From positions 47,087 to 111,086 of the forward strand of contig CAZIOH010000007.1 of assembly GCA_964540815.1 (NCBI GenBank): 64,000 bases of DNA. Reading direction: 5' to 3'. A program made the position numbers and the translations under genes. Positions 1 through 8,670 of this stretch are shown piece after piece. This DNA comes from CAZIOH01 sp964540815. Lineage in GTDB: Bacteria; Myxococcota_A; Polyangia; Fen-1088. The notes beneath the pieces were generated by a model. The model was not told the origin of the DNA. It ran no database searches and saw nothing but the letters and a program-made list of their open reading frames with translations. Positions within the stretch are counted from its first letter, which is position 1. Every line of letters starts with the position of its first letter.

Positions 1-1727
1 GAGTTGACCAGCAGCGTGCGGTGGCTGCCGTCACGCCGCACGAAGCGGACCTCCTCATCGAGGACGAGCTCTCCGCGCAGGGCGCGGAGCAGCGGGAACT
101 CCCTGATGGCGTAGGGCCGACCGTCACGGTGCAGGGCGGTGTACGCACCGAACTCGGCGAGGGACTCGGTGTGCAGCGCGGGGTGGCCGATGATGGTCTC
201 GGCGAGCGCGTTCGAGAGGAGGGTCTTCCCGGATGGGTCCGCGATCATGATGCCAGCCGGCATCTGGTTGATTGCGCCCTCCAGGAACTGCCGGGACGCT
301 TCGACCGAGCGCCGCGCGACCACCTGCTCGGTGACGTCGACGGCAAAGAGCATCACCCCGTCGATCACCCCGTGGGAGTCGCGGGTGACCTGGTTGATCC
401 CGTCGAAGTACCGTTGCTCCAGGCGACCGTCGTCCTGGCGATCGAGCCGCGCCGGAAACTCCCGTGCCGTGAAGGGCTCTCCGGTGGCATAGATTCCTTC
501 GAAGATATCCCAGACGCCTTGGGCGTTCAGCTCGGGCAAGGCCTCCCGGCCCGGCTTGCCGATCAGATCCTCGGGCCGCCGACCCACCAGGCGACAATAG
601 CGGTCGTTCGCGAGCTCGAAGATCAACCGCGGCCCGTGCAAGACCGCAATCGACGCCGGCGCCCCGAGCAGGAAGGACTGCAACCGCTGGCGCTCGCTCT
701 CGGCGTAGGCCATGGCGGTGGTGTTGGCGATGGCGGCCACGATCTGCTCTCCGGCCAGCTCGAAGAAGGCCTGGTAGTCCGCATCGAAGGCGCGGCGTGG
801 GCTGAGGCCAGCCACGAGAAAACCGTGGGCCGCGCCCAGGCCGGGTCGCTCGAGGGAGAGCACGATCGCGCTGGTGATCGGTTCTGGATACGGGCCGCCG
901 TGGATCTCGCCGAGGCGCGCCTGAACGTCGCCGATCTTCCAGGAGCGGGCCGGCGGCGTGAGCGCCGGGGGAAAGAGCGGCCAGATCGCGGGCTCGGCAT
1001 CAGAGGGCGCCAGCGGGAGCGTGGCTGGGCGCGCGGCGGGCTGGTCGTCGAGCCCGGTCCACGCCACCAGCCTCGCGCGGTTCGGATCCCCGCCTCGCAG
1101 ATAGAAGAGGGCAAAGGGCACGTCCTCGCTGGACTCGGCCAGAGTGTCGCGGGCCACCTGGCACACCTCGAGCGGCGTCCGCACGCTGGACAGGCCCGCC
1201 GCGAGCTTGCGAAGGGCGCGCAGCCGTCGTTCGGCGAGGACGCGCTCGGTCGTCTCGTATATCACGCCGAGCACCCCACCGATGCCTCCGCGGTCATCGC
1301 TGAGGGGGCTGTACGAGAGGGTGAAGAAGCACTCTTCCAGATAGCCGTTGCGGTCGAGCGGGAGGCTGCCATCGGCCAGCGCCACCGCTTCGCCCGCCAT
1401 CACCCGATGAAACATGGGGCCGACGATGTGCCAGAGCTCGGCGAAGCTGTCCGCGGTCCGGCTGCCCATGGCGCCGGGATACTTGCTCGCGCCCAGGACG
1501 GGGCGGTACGCGTCGTTGTGGAGGAAGATGAACTCGGGTCCCCAAAGGATTCGCATCGCGAAGCGGGAAGCGAGCATCATTCCGACTGCCGTCCGCAGCG
1601 TGGTCGGCCAGCCAGACACCGGACCGAGCGGATTTTTGGACCAGTCAATCGCACGAAGCAGCGCACCGGCATCACCGCCACCGGCCAGGCAGGGGTCGAC
1701 GACCGGCTCGGCTGACGAAGCGCTCAT
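1..1727 (-). CDS. PAS/GAF multi-sensor signalling protein, C-terminus beyond the window edge
   Basis: Reading leftwards from ATG at 1727 (MSASSAEPVV) gives at least 575 residues open to base 1. Seen: an N-terminal PAS-like domain (IDWSKNPLGPVSGWP), a GAF-like domain ending near AFFELAGEQIVAAIAN, then two more PAS domains (one starts VLHGPRLIFELANDRYCRLV, one contains NQMPAGIMIADPSGKTLLSN). This order is typical of myxobacterial soluble sensor histidine kinases, so a kinase module probably lies beyond the edge, but it is not visible. It is divergent from a single-domain receiver at 1938, a likely partner by position only. No membrane segment is seen, suggesting a cytosolic sensor of small molecules or redox state. 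Confidence 0.8.
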   Translation of the reverse strand, partial: MSASSAEPVVDPCLAGGGDAGALLRAIDWSKNPLGPVSGWPTTLRTAVGMMLASRFAMRILWGPEFIFLHNDAYRPVLGASKYPGAMGSRTADSFAELWHIVGPMFHRVMAGEAVALADGSLPLDRNGYLEECFFTLSYSPLSDDRGGIGGVLGVIYETTERVLAERRLRALRKLAAGLSSVRTPLEVCQVARDTLAESSEDVPFALFYLRGGDPNRARLVAWTGLDDQPAARPATLPLAPSDAEPAIWPLFPPALTPPARSWKIGDVQARLGEIHGGPYPEPITSAIVLSLERPGLGAAHGFLVAGLSPRRAFDADYQAFFELAGEQIVAAIANTTAMAYAESERQRLQSFLLGAPASIAVLHGPRLIFELANDRYCRLVGRRPEDLIGKPGREALPELNAQGVWDIFEGIYATGEPFTAREFPARLDRQDDGRLEQRYFDGINQVTRDSHGVIDGVMLFAVDVTEQVVARRSVEASRQFLEGAINQMPAGIMIADPSGKTLLSNALAETIIGHPALHTESLAEFGAYTALHRDGRPYAIREFPLLRALRGELVLDEEVRFVRRDGSHRTLLVN

Positions 1728-1937
1728 GCGACCGGAAAGATAACCACAGGGGTAGGCTCCCGCGAATGGGCGCCCATCACGCTCGATCCGGGCCTCCAGC
1801 CATACGCGGCCCACCCCAGTTGTAACCATCTGGAAACAATCCGCGGCCTCGAGAGAGACCGTAGGGCCTGAAAGCAGCGGCGCCGCAAGAGGTCGCCAGA
1901 CGGCACGCTTCTTGATGTGAGCATGCAGGAGGTGAAG

Positions 1938-2333
1938 ATGGCCCCTACCCACATGGTAACCTCTGTACTGGTCGTGGACGACGACGCCGACGTCAGGGAG
2001 GGGCTCTGCGACCTGCTCGTCGAGGAAGGGTTCTCGGTGGCGTCGGCTGCCAATGGAGCCGATGCGCTGGATCATCTCAGGCAACCCTGTCTGCCCGACG
2101 TGGTCCTTCTGGATCTGCGAATGCCGGAGATGGACGGGTACGAATTCCTGAAGTGTCGGCAGGCGGACGAGAAGCTGCGCGATGTGCCGGTGATCGTGGT
2201 GAGCGCGACGCCCGAAGCCCACCGGTTGCACTTCCCGATCCGGGCCATGCTCGTGAAGCCGCTCAACTTTCAGCGACTGCTCGCCCTGCTCAACGGGGGG
2301 GCACCGCTGGCGGCGTCACCCACCACCGGTTAG
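1938..2333 (+). CDS. single-domain response regulator (receiver only)
   Basis: 131-aa receiver domain with no output domain. The acidic pair is in LVVDDDADV, the phosphoacceptor Asp in VVLLDLRMPEMDGYEF, the switch Ser in VIVVSATPE and the conserved Lys in MLVKPLNF. Start chosen at ATG 1938 because AGGAGGT at 1927-1933 lies just upstream; upstream GTG 1917 and ATG 1923 are in frame but would place this ribosome site inside the gene. The divergent PAS/GAF sensor at 1727 is the obvious candidate phosphodonor. The Asp-Lys-Ser/Thr set is complete, so phosphorylation competence is expected. Confidence 0.85.
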   Translation: MAPTHMVTSVLVVDDDADVREGLCDLLVEEGFSVASAANGADALDHLRQPCLPDVVLLDLRMPEMDGYEFLKCRQADEKLRDVPVIVVSATPEAHRLHFPIRAMLVKPLNFQRLLALLNGGAPLAASPTTG

Positions 2334-2448
2334 CAGCCATGCCTTCGGTCAGCGTCCGATGGGACGACTGTCCTGACCGCGCGCGAGGACCGGCCCGGAT
2401 CGTCGGCCGAAGGTGATGTCGCTTCGACGGCGGCGCACGGAGCGAGGA

Positions 2449-3474
2449 CTACCCCGAGCGCGGGGGCCGAACTGGCGCCGCGGGGACCTCCTGCACCACC
2501 TCGCGTGCGGGCTTGTCCGCGCGCAGGCCCTGAAACGAGGGATGTCTGAGCTTGCCGTCCCGGGTCAGCTCGCCGAAGGCGATCTCGGCCACCAGCTGCG
2601 GCTTCACCCAGTGAATCTGCCGGCCTGCGCCAGGGATGGCACTGGCGAACGGTGAGCGGTCCGTCACGATGGCATCCAGCCGCCTCCGCAGCTCGAGCGC
2701 CACCTTCTGGGAGAACCCGGTGCCGACCTTTCCCGCCGGCACGAGGGCGTCGGCGCGGTAGAAACCCACGAGGAGGGCACCGATGCCCTCCCGCGCGCCC
2801 TCGGGCTCGGTGAACCCGCCGATCACCAGCTCCTGCCGGCGCAGCGCCTTGGTCTTGACCCAGCCCGGACCGCGGCCGCCATGGTACGGGTCGTTCCGGC
2901 GCTTCGAGACGATGCCCTCGAGCCCCGCGGCGCGGGCCTTCTGGAAGAAGGCCGGTCCGTTCCCGAGAACGTGGTCGGTATAACGGATCACGCCGCCGGA
3001 CCCGCTCCGCCTGTCGGACCCGAGGAGGCGCGCCAGGGCCACCTTGCGCTCCTCGAGGGGCAACGGCCGCAGATCGCGACCGCCGAGGAAGAGCAGATCG
3101 AACGCGAAGTAGACCAGCTGCCCGGGGGCGTCGCCCCCGAGGTGATTCTGCAGCGCCTGAAAGCTGGTGGTCCCGTCCGGCCTCAGGATGGCGATCTCAC
3201 CGTCGAGGAGCGCGCCGCTCGCGTCGAGCCCGGCCGCAGCATCGGCCACGGGCTGGAAGCGGTCGGTCCAGTCTTGGCCCGTGCGGGTGAAGAGCGTCAC
3301 CCGCGGGCCCACGACGCGGCACTCGATTCGATACCCGTCGAACTTGACCTCGTGGAGCCAGTCGTCCCCAGCGGGCGCTCGGTCGACCAGGGTGGCCAGC
3401 TGCGGGGGAACGAAGGCGATGGTCGCGTGGTCCGTTCCCCCCGGGCCGGCTCCCATCTTCTTTGCCATCCTCAT
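2449..3474 (-). CDS. stand-alone LigD-type ATP-dependent DNA ligase
   Basis: 341 aa. Motif I is HEVKFDGYR, with the adenylated Lys at about residue 44. Motif III is in VYFAFDLLFLGGRDLR, motif IV in LEGIVSKRRN and motif V in WVKTKALRRQE. The OB-fold follows, with the GKVGTGF and AEIAFGELTRDGKLRHPSF signatures typical of the ligase domain of bacterial LigD. It seals nicks using ATP. The polymerase and 3'-phosphoesterase domains of full LigD are absent and no Ku gene is in the window, so this is the short ligase form that usually acts in NHEJ or long-patch repair. Start could be ATG 3474 or the Met two codons later. Confidence 0.88.
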   Translation of the reverse strand: MRMAKKMGAGPGGTDHATIAFVPPQLATLVDRAPAGDDWLHEVKFDGYRIECRVVGPRVTLFTRTGQDWTDRFQPVADAAAGLDASGALLDGEIAILRPDGTTSFQALQNHLGGDAPGQLVYFAFDLLFLGGRDLRPLPLEERKVALARLLGSDRRSGSGGVIRYTDHVLGNGPAFFQKARAAGLEGIVSKRRNDPYHGGRGPGWVKTKALRRQELVIGGFTEPEGAREGIGALLVGFYRADALVPAGKVGTGFSQKVALELRRRLDAIVTDRSPFASAIPGAGRQIHWVKPQLVAEIAFGELTRDGKLRHPSFQGLRADKPAREVVQEVPAAPVRPPRSG

Positions 3475-3614
3475 CCCACCCGTTCTACCTGGGCGGAGGC
3501 GCCCAGCAAGTGCCCGGCGGGGCAGGTATCGCCTGCCTCGAGGGTCTGGTTGGAGTGGCGAGATGGCAGAACCGTCGCAGGGTCAAGGACCGCGCTTTGA
3601 CTTCGGGACCGAGC

Positions 3615-4381
3615 ATGAAAGAAACCTCCCCCCAGGCCATGAACACCGGCGCTCCCGGACCGTCGCTCGCCGACGAAAGAAACGTCGGCGGCCCGCGGCC
3701 CAGCGATGGAATTCTGCCGATCGTGGGTCTCGGCGGATCGGCTGGCGGCATCGCGGCGTTGCAGGGATTCTTGGCGGCGACGCCGGTGGATTCCGGGATG
3801 GCGTTCGTGGTCATCCTGCACCTTTCGCCGCATCACGAGAGCACGCTGGCGGAGATGTTCCAGCGCTCAACGGCGATGCCGGTGGTGGCGGCGACGAACG
3901 GGGTGACGGTCAAACCGAACTCCGTGTACGTGATCCCACCGGCGGTCATCGTATCCTCATCGTGGACGACAACATGGACGCGGCCGACTCGCTCGGCCAG
4001 CTTCGCGAGATGATGGGGAACCACGTCCTCACGGCCTATGACGGGGAGTCCGGCATCGAGGCGGCGCGGGCGTTCCAGCCCGGCGTCGTGCTGTGCGACA
4101 TCGGCATGCCGAAGATGAACGGGTACGACACCGCCCGCAGCATCCGGGCCGAGGCGTGGGGCAAAGACACGGTCCTGGTGGCGCTGACCGGATGGAGTCA
4201 GGAGGACGACCTGCGAAAGAGTGCGGACGCCGGGTTCGATCACCACTTGATCAAGCCGGTCGAAGCCGCCGCGCTGATGAAGCTATTGGCCGGCTTGCGG
4301 ACGGCAAGCCTGAAGTCGGGGCAGAGAAAATCCGACGGCTGGAGCTCTTTCAGCCCACAGAAGACCCCGAAGTCTCGATAG
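3615..4381 (+). pseudogene. CheB...receiver hybrid signalling gene, internally deleted
   Basis: From ATG 3615 the frame encodes a CheB methylesterase N-terminus (LPIVGLGGSAGGIAALQGF, with the catalytic Ser motif, then VILHLSPHHESTLAEMF) as far as SVYVIPP near 3945. A complete receiver domain then begins in a different frame (RILIVDDNMDAADSL, phosphoacceptor in VLCDIGMPKMNGYD, Lys in HHLIKPVEA) and stops at 4381. Large CheB-CheR-PAS-kinase-receiver hybrids have this first and last module, so the simplest reading is that the middle, with CheR and kinase, was deleted and the ends joined out of frame near 3945. The CheB frame runs on to a stop at 4013. An assembly join is the alternative. Confidence 0.75.
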
Positions 4382-4629
4382 CCCCGGGTGTCGCCGTGAC
4401 GGCGTTCCAGCGGCAGCCTCGTCCGCCGGTTCTTGATCCTCCTGTCGGGTCGCGAAGGGTCGTGTCACCGCGGTCATGAGCGTGGACGGGAGGGGCGCAC
4501 GCCGTCGACGCGCCCGAGGGTTGGTGATCAGCCGGTCGTCCCCCGGTGCTTCCCCCGAAGGAACGCAGTCCGGACGATGGGGAGCTCGTCGGCTCGCCGG
4601 AGCGTGGCGAGGCATGCGATGATGTGCCG

Positions 4630-5580
4630 ATGCCAAGATTCGCTGTCCAAGTCGGGGAAGTCGTGCATGCGCCCGGGCCGCAGGTGGTAGCGGGGCGAGT
4701 CCGTCGGATCTCGCGCCGAGGGTCTCGGGTCGCCATCGCCTTGGGTGTCCTGCTGCCCCTCGCTCCCGTCCCAAGAGCCGTGTACGCAGCGGTGACCATC
4801 ACCACCCAGCGGGGAACGCGCCCTGCCTCGACCCTCCGTGCTGACGGCGATCGCCTGCGAATCGATCACCCCGCGCCTGAACCCGGCGGGCGGGCGACCG
4901 TCATCCTGCTGGACGCGGCGGCCAAGCGGATGGTCACCCTGGACGAATCGACCAAGAGCTACACGGAGATCACCGAAGAGGACATGAAGCGGCTGAGCGG
5001 ACAGATGGAGGGCTTTCGCGCGCAAATGCAAGAGCGGATGAAGAGCATGCCGCCCGAGCAGCGTCAAAAGATGGAGGAGCTGATGACCCGCGGCGGCGGT
5101 GGCCTGGGGGCTGGCGCCGTTTCCAAGAAGCAGAGCGATTGGGTATTCGAAGCGCTCGGGCAGAAGAAGACCGTCAACGGGTTCAGGTGCGAGATGTATC
5201 GCGTGAAGGTGGATGGAAAGCCCCGCGAGGAGGACTGCATTTCGCCGTGGAGCGCAGGCGTGGTCAAGCGTGAGGATTTTGCGGGTCTGGCGAGATTCGG
5301 CGAGGAGATGGTGAAGGGGCTCGGCGGAGGCGGCGCAACACGGGCCGGCGAAGCCTTCCTCAGGTTCGACAAGGCCCCGGGCCTCCCCATCTCGCGCGTG
5401 CCGCTCGATGCGGACGGCAAACCGGGCGAGGAGGAGCAGATCAAGACCATCAAGCGAGGGGAGATCGCGCCGGCCCTGTTCGCCGTTCCCTTGGGGTTCA
5501 CGAAGAAGGAGCTTCCTTTCAAGCCGGGCGGCCCGGGTGGGCCGGGTGGCGCCCGCAGAGGAACGGGCGACGCTCATTGA
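4630..5580 (+). CDS. exported DUF4412-like protein
   Basis: 316 aa from ATG 4630; the frame is open further upstream to 4546, but the hydrophobic export segment (VAIALGVLLPLAP, cleavage near VYA) favours a start no earlier than 4630. The mature part begins TITTQRGTRPA and has a Met/Gln/Glu-rich helical stretch (LSGQMEGFRAQMQERMKSM) followed by DWVFEALGQKKTVNGFRCEM. This is the layout of DUF4412-type periplasmic proteins, whose function is unknown. The C-terminus is Gly/Pro-rich. It has no close same-strand partner. Family assignment is by pattern only. Confidence 0.7.
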   Translation: MPRFAVQVGEVVHAPGPQVVAGRVRRISRRGSRVAIALGVLLPLAPVPRAVYAAVTITTQRGTRPASTLRADGDRLRIDHPAPEPGGRATVILLDAAAKRMVTLDESTKSYTEITEEDMKRLSGQMEGFRAQMQERMKSMPPEQRQKMEELMTRGGGGLGAGAVSKKQSDWVFEALGQKKTVNGFRCEMYRVKVDGKPREEDCISPWSAGVVKREDFAGLARFGEEMVKGLGGGGATRAGEAFLRFDKAPGLPISRVPLDADGKPGEEEQIKTIKRGEIAPALFAVPLGFTKKELPFKPGGPGGPGGARRGTGDAH

Positions 5581-5881
5581 GGCTCCCGAGCGCCGTCACC
5601 GGGACCGTCACCGTCTGATTCGGCCAGCGACGCCGCCGCGTGCTGGCGCTGGGTGGCCGACCTCCTCCCTGGCTGTGGTCGCCCAGGTGCCGCTCGCCTG
5701 ATGGCGTTTCCACCAATACCCATGATGCCCCCCGCCGTTACCGGTGCCGCCCTTTCTGCGCCGCGGCCCCTGCCGCCGCTCCGGGCGGGAACGATGAGGA
5801 ATGGCGCCGGCCCCGAGCTTTGGCGCTCGATCTTGGGCTGGCACGATGCGTGTAGGAATGGAGGCCTCAGGAGGACTCCAC
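5581..5881. other. intergenic, no gene recognised
   Basis: About 300 bases between the DUF4412-like gene and the PfpI-like gene. No recognisable protein was found in any frame. The only clear signal is AGGAGG at 5869-5874, the ribosome site of the next gene. Confidence 0.5.
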
Positions 5882-6514
5882 ATGGAAACGACAGATGACC
5901 GGAGCTCGGAAAGCGAGCACGGGAAGGGCAATCACGGGGAAGGCAATCACGGAAGGATCGCGTGTCTCCTCGCCGATGGGTTCGAGGATTCGGAATTCGA
6001 TGTTCCCCGCCAGCGGCTGGAAGCTGCCGGCTACCACGTCGACGTCATTGGCGCGAAGGTCGGCCAGGAGCTGAGAGGTTACAAGGGACGCGTGACGACC
6101 CGGACAACGCTGGCCGTCGGCGATGCCAGGGCCGAAGCCTACGAAGGCCTGCTGATTCCTGGCGGGCACTCTCCGGACGCTCTGCGGGCCGATCAGCGCT
6201 TCGTGAGCTTCGTTCAGACCTTCGAGCAGACGAAGCGCCCCCTGGCGGCCGTCTGCCACGGGCCGCAGTTGCTGATGACGGCCGGCCTGGTGAAGGGGCG
6301 CAGGTTGACCGCGTGGCCGACGATCCAGGAGGACCTGCGTCAGGTCGGCGCCCATGTCGAGGACGAGCAGGTGGTTGTAGACGGCAACTGGATCACCAGC
6401 CGCAAGCCCGAGGATCTGGAGGCCTTCAGCGCCAAGCTGATCGAGGAGCTCGGCGAGCTGGAGTCACGCGGGCTATGGCCGCTGACCGATAGTCCCTCGC
6501 AGCTCGGTGTGTGA
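5882..6514 (+). CDS. DJ-1/PfpI-superfamily protein
   Basis: 210 aa, start fixed by AGGAGG at 5869-5874, seven bases before ATG 5882. The core begins RIACLLADGFEDSEFDVP and carries the nucleophile elbow AAVCHGPQLL (Cys near residue 125) and the GLLIPGGHSPD strand. This family includes stress-induced glyoxalases/deglycases and PfpI-type proteases; the exact activity cannot be told here. The N-terminus is a hydrophilic His/Gly/Asn-rich extension (HGKGNHGEGNHG) not usual in the family, a possible metal-binding tail. The enzyme is likely cytosolic. Confidence 0.85.
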   Translation: METTDDRSSESEHGKGNHGEGNHGRIACLLADGFEDSEFDVPRQRLEAAGYHVDVIGAKVGQELRGYKGRVTTRTTLAVGDARAEAYEGLLIPGGHSPDALRADQRFVSFVQTFEQTKRPLAAVCHGPQLLMTAGLVKGRRLTAWPTIQEDLRQVGAHVEDEQVVVDGNWITSRKPEDLEAFSAKLIEELGELESRGLWPLTDSPSQLGV

Positions 6515-6631
6515 CTGCCGCGAGCCGCGTCTCGAAACGCCTCCTCTCGCCAGCGCCCTCGCTCGTTGCCGAGCATCGATCGCACCGCCGAGGTAACCTC
6601 ATTCGATGCGTGAGCCGGCACGGCCGCGCAC

Positions 6632-7096
6632 ATGGATGAGATCGCCGATGCCGAGCCCGGCGTGTGGATGCGGCGCCTGGACGCGGAGATAGTGCCACCC
6701 CTCAGCGACTACGCCGCCTTCTGGTCGGCAGGGATCGCCTTTGTCTTCCTCACCTGCGGCCGCTGGCAGCACTATCACACCCCCAACGATACGCCCGAGA
6801 AGCTCGACTACCCGAAAATGGCGGCGCTCGCTCGCTGGTTAGAGCGCTGGACCCGCGATACATGCGCCCGTTCCGAGCCGCGGATACGGTTCGCCAACAC
6901 GCGCGACGACGCGGCCAGCGTGCGCACCCTGATTGCCCTGACCCAGGCGTTGGAACCGATCGCACCACGGGCAGCCCTTGGCCGGCGTCTGGCCGAGTCG
7001 TTGCTCGCCAGGTGCGACGCGCGAGGGCGCTTGGCGAAGGCCGACCTGCAGGTCATCCAAGCCCTGATGCACGAACTGGAGTCGGATCTCGGCTGA
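6632..7096 (+). pseudogene. 5'-truncated M28-like zinc peptidase
   Basis: The 154-residue frame contains YAAFWSAGIAFVFLTCGRW then YHTPNDTPEKLDYPKMAAL, the C-terminal end of M28-family aminopeptidases (last metal-binding His in the YHTP.DTPEKL motif). The upstream metal ligands and the start of the catalytic domain are missing; the 117 bases before ATG 6632 do not encode them. It is probably the surviving 3' third of a deleted gene. If translated it could not form an active site. Confidence 0.65.
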
Positions 7097-7141
7097 CGAT
7101 TCGGTTCGGTCGGCCTACTCGGTGGTCGTGTGCGCTTCCCC

Positions 7142-8431
7142 CTACTTGGGGGCCTTCCAGATCTTGCCGGCGCCGGCGGCGGTGCCGCCTTCCGTCCAGT
7201 AGACGTTCGCATCATCGAGCGCGATCGCGCCGGGCCAGTTGAGACCGGTCGCGACGTTGGTCGGCGCATTCCCACAGCCTCCGACCGCGCACTTTCGAAC
7301 CAGTCCAGTGCCGGTCACCGGCGCGCCGCCCGTAAAGTAAGGCCCCGCTTCCGTCCAGTATACGTTGATCCCGTCGGTGGCGACGGCGATCGGCGCGTCG
7401 AGCCCGCTCGCAAGCACCGTCGGCGCCGTCCCGCACCCTGACTTCGCGCACGCGAGGACCATTCCAATCTCGGGATTACCGTCGGTGAAGTAGACGTTGT
7501 TGGCGTCGAGCGCGACCTGTCGGGCGTCCGCCACGTCAGCCGAGCCCGCCATCAGGACCGTCGGAGCACCACCGCACCCGGCGAGCGGACACCTGAAGAG
7601 CGTGTTTGGCGCTTGCGCGACCCAATAGATCCCGCTCGCGTCGACGGCAACCCCGACGTTGCAGGGAGAATAGCCCGCCGACCAGATCGTCACTTCCGAC
7701 GAGCCGCAGCCTCCGATCGGACAGGCATAGAGCGTCGCCGAGAACTCGGTCCAGTAGAAATTACCCTGAAAGACTGCCAGGCCCTGCGCACCCTCGGAAC
7801 CGATCACAACCGGCTGATCGCCGCAGCCTGCGACGCCGCACTTGACCAGTCTGCGCCCGCGGCCGTCGCTCCAGTCGCTCCAGTAGACGCTCCCGCCGTC
7901 CGAGGTGAATGGAGCAGGCGCCGCCGTGCTCGGCCCCTGGGCCAGGTTGGACGCCAGGGCCACGGGATCGCCGCCACAACCCGCTACCGGGCACTTCAAG
8001 ATCCGCCCGCCGGTCCAACCCAGGGGGGCCTTCCCGTCCTTCGTGGCGTTCGTTCCCAGGGTCATCCAGTAGAGGTTCACGCCGTCGACGGCGATTCCCA
8101 CCGGCACGTCCTGGCCCGACGCCATGACGACGGCGCCAGCGGCCCCGGCCGTCGTGCTGAACGTACCCATCGATCCGGGACCGAGCACCGCGGGCCCAAC
8201 ACCCGTCGCCATCGAGCCGGGGCTGCTAGAAGCCGAGGCCGATCCCGGGACGCTCGTGGCACCCGAGGTCATCCCACCCGGCGTCATGCCGCCCGCGTCC
8301 GCCGCCGAACCTGGGGTCGTTTGGTCGGCAGTTCCTTCGATGGGTATGGAGCCACCAGACCCCATTGAGCAACTGCTGAGGAGCGCACAGCATGCAAGTG
8401 CCGGTGAAGTCCGCCAGTAGGTTCCAACCAT
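7142..8431 (-). CDS. lipoprotein with six GCG-type beta-propeller-like repeats
   Basis: 429 aa from ATG 8431. The lipobox is LLSSC, about residue 20, followed by a Gly/Ser/Thr-rich tether. The rest is built from about 50-residue modules, each ending C..(A/G/S)GCG..P and containing a Tyr-Trp strand such as VDGVNLYWMT; I count six (KCPVAGCG, KCGVAGCG, ACPIGGCG, RCPLAGCG, ACAKSGCG, KCAVGGCG) plus a final degenerate KIWKAPK. This resembles the six- or seven-bladed propellers common in Polyangia surface lipoproteins. Paired Cys in each module could form intra-blade disulfides. Function unknown, probably outer-membrane surface. Monocistronic. Confidence 0.85.
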   Translation of the reverse strand: MVGTYWRTSPALACCALLSSCSMGSGGSIPIEGTADQTTPGSAADAGGMTPGGMTSGATSVPGSASASSSPGSMATGVGPAVLGPGSMGTFSTTAGAAGAVVMASGQDVPVGIAVDGVNLYWMTLGTNATKDGKAPLGWTGGRILKCPVAGCGGDPVALASNLAQGPSTAAPAPFTSDGGSVYWSDWSDGRGRRLVKCGVAGCGDQPVVIGSEGAQGLAVFQGNFYWTEFSATLYACPIGGCGSSEVTIWSAGYSPCNVGVAVDASGIYWVAQAPNTLFRCPLAGCGGAPTVLMAGSADVADARQVALDANNVYFTDGNPEIGMVLACAKSGCGTAPTVLASGLDAPIAVATDGINVYWTEAGPYFTGGAPVTGTGLVRKCAVGGCGNAPTNVATGLNWPGAIALDDANVYWTEGGTAAGAGKIWKAPK

Positions 8432-8670
8432 GTCGACCTCCGGCCACTTCGGTTGGCCAACTGGCAATAGTAGACTCTTCATGCTCGAAAGCCACAACGG
8501 GGACATTGTCCGGCAACAGCGTTGTCGCCACCTGCTCCATTGTCGAGCAAGAGCGTGGTCGACGACGTGCTCGCCCTCATCGGCGATTCTCGCAATCGAA
8601 CCCGCGGTGCTCCCTTCGCTGTCTCACAGGATCACCCGACCGCACCTGCGTTTCAGGGCCCACGGCGGGC

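Noticed and set aside
21..1715. Long plus-strand frame of 564 codons
   Set aside because: It is antisense to the PAS/GAF sensor, whose minus-strand frame shows real domains; this one is Arg/Gly/Glu-rich with no recognisable motif.
4528..4668. 46-codon minus-strand frame with protein-like composition (MHDFPDLDSESWHRHIIACL)
   Set aside because: It overlaps the start of the DUF4412-like gene, has no ribosome site and no known family. Kept only as a note.
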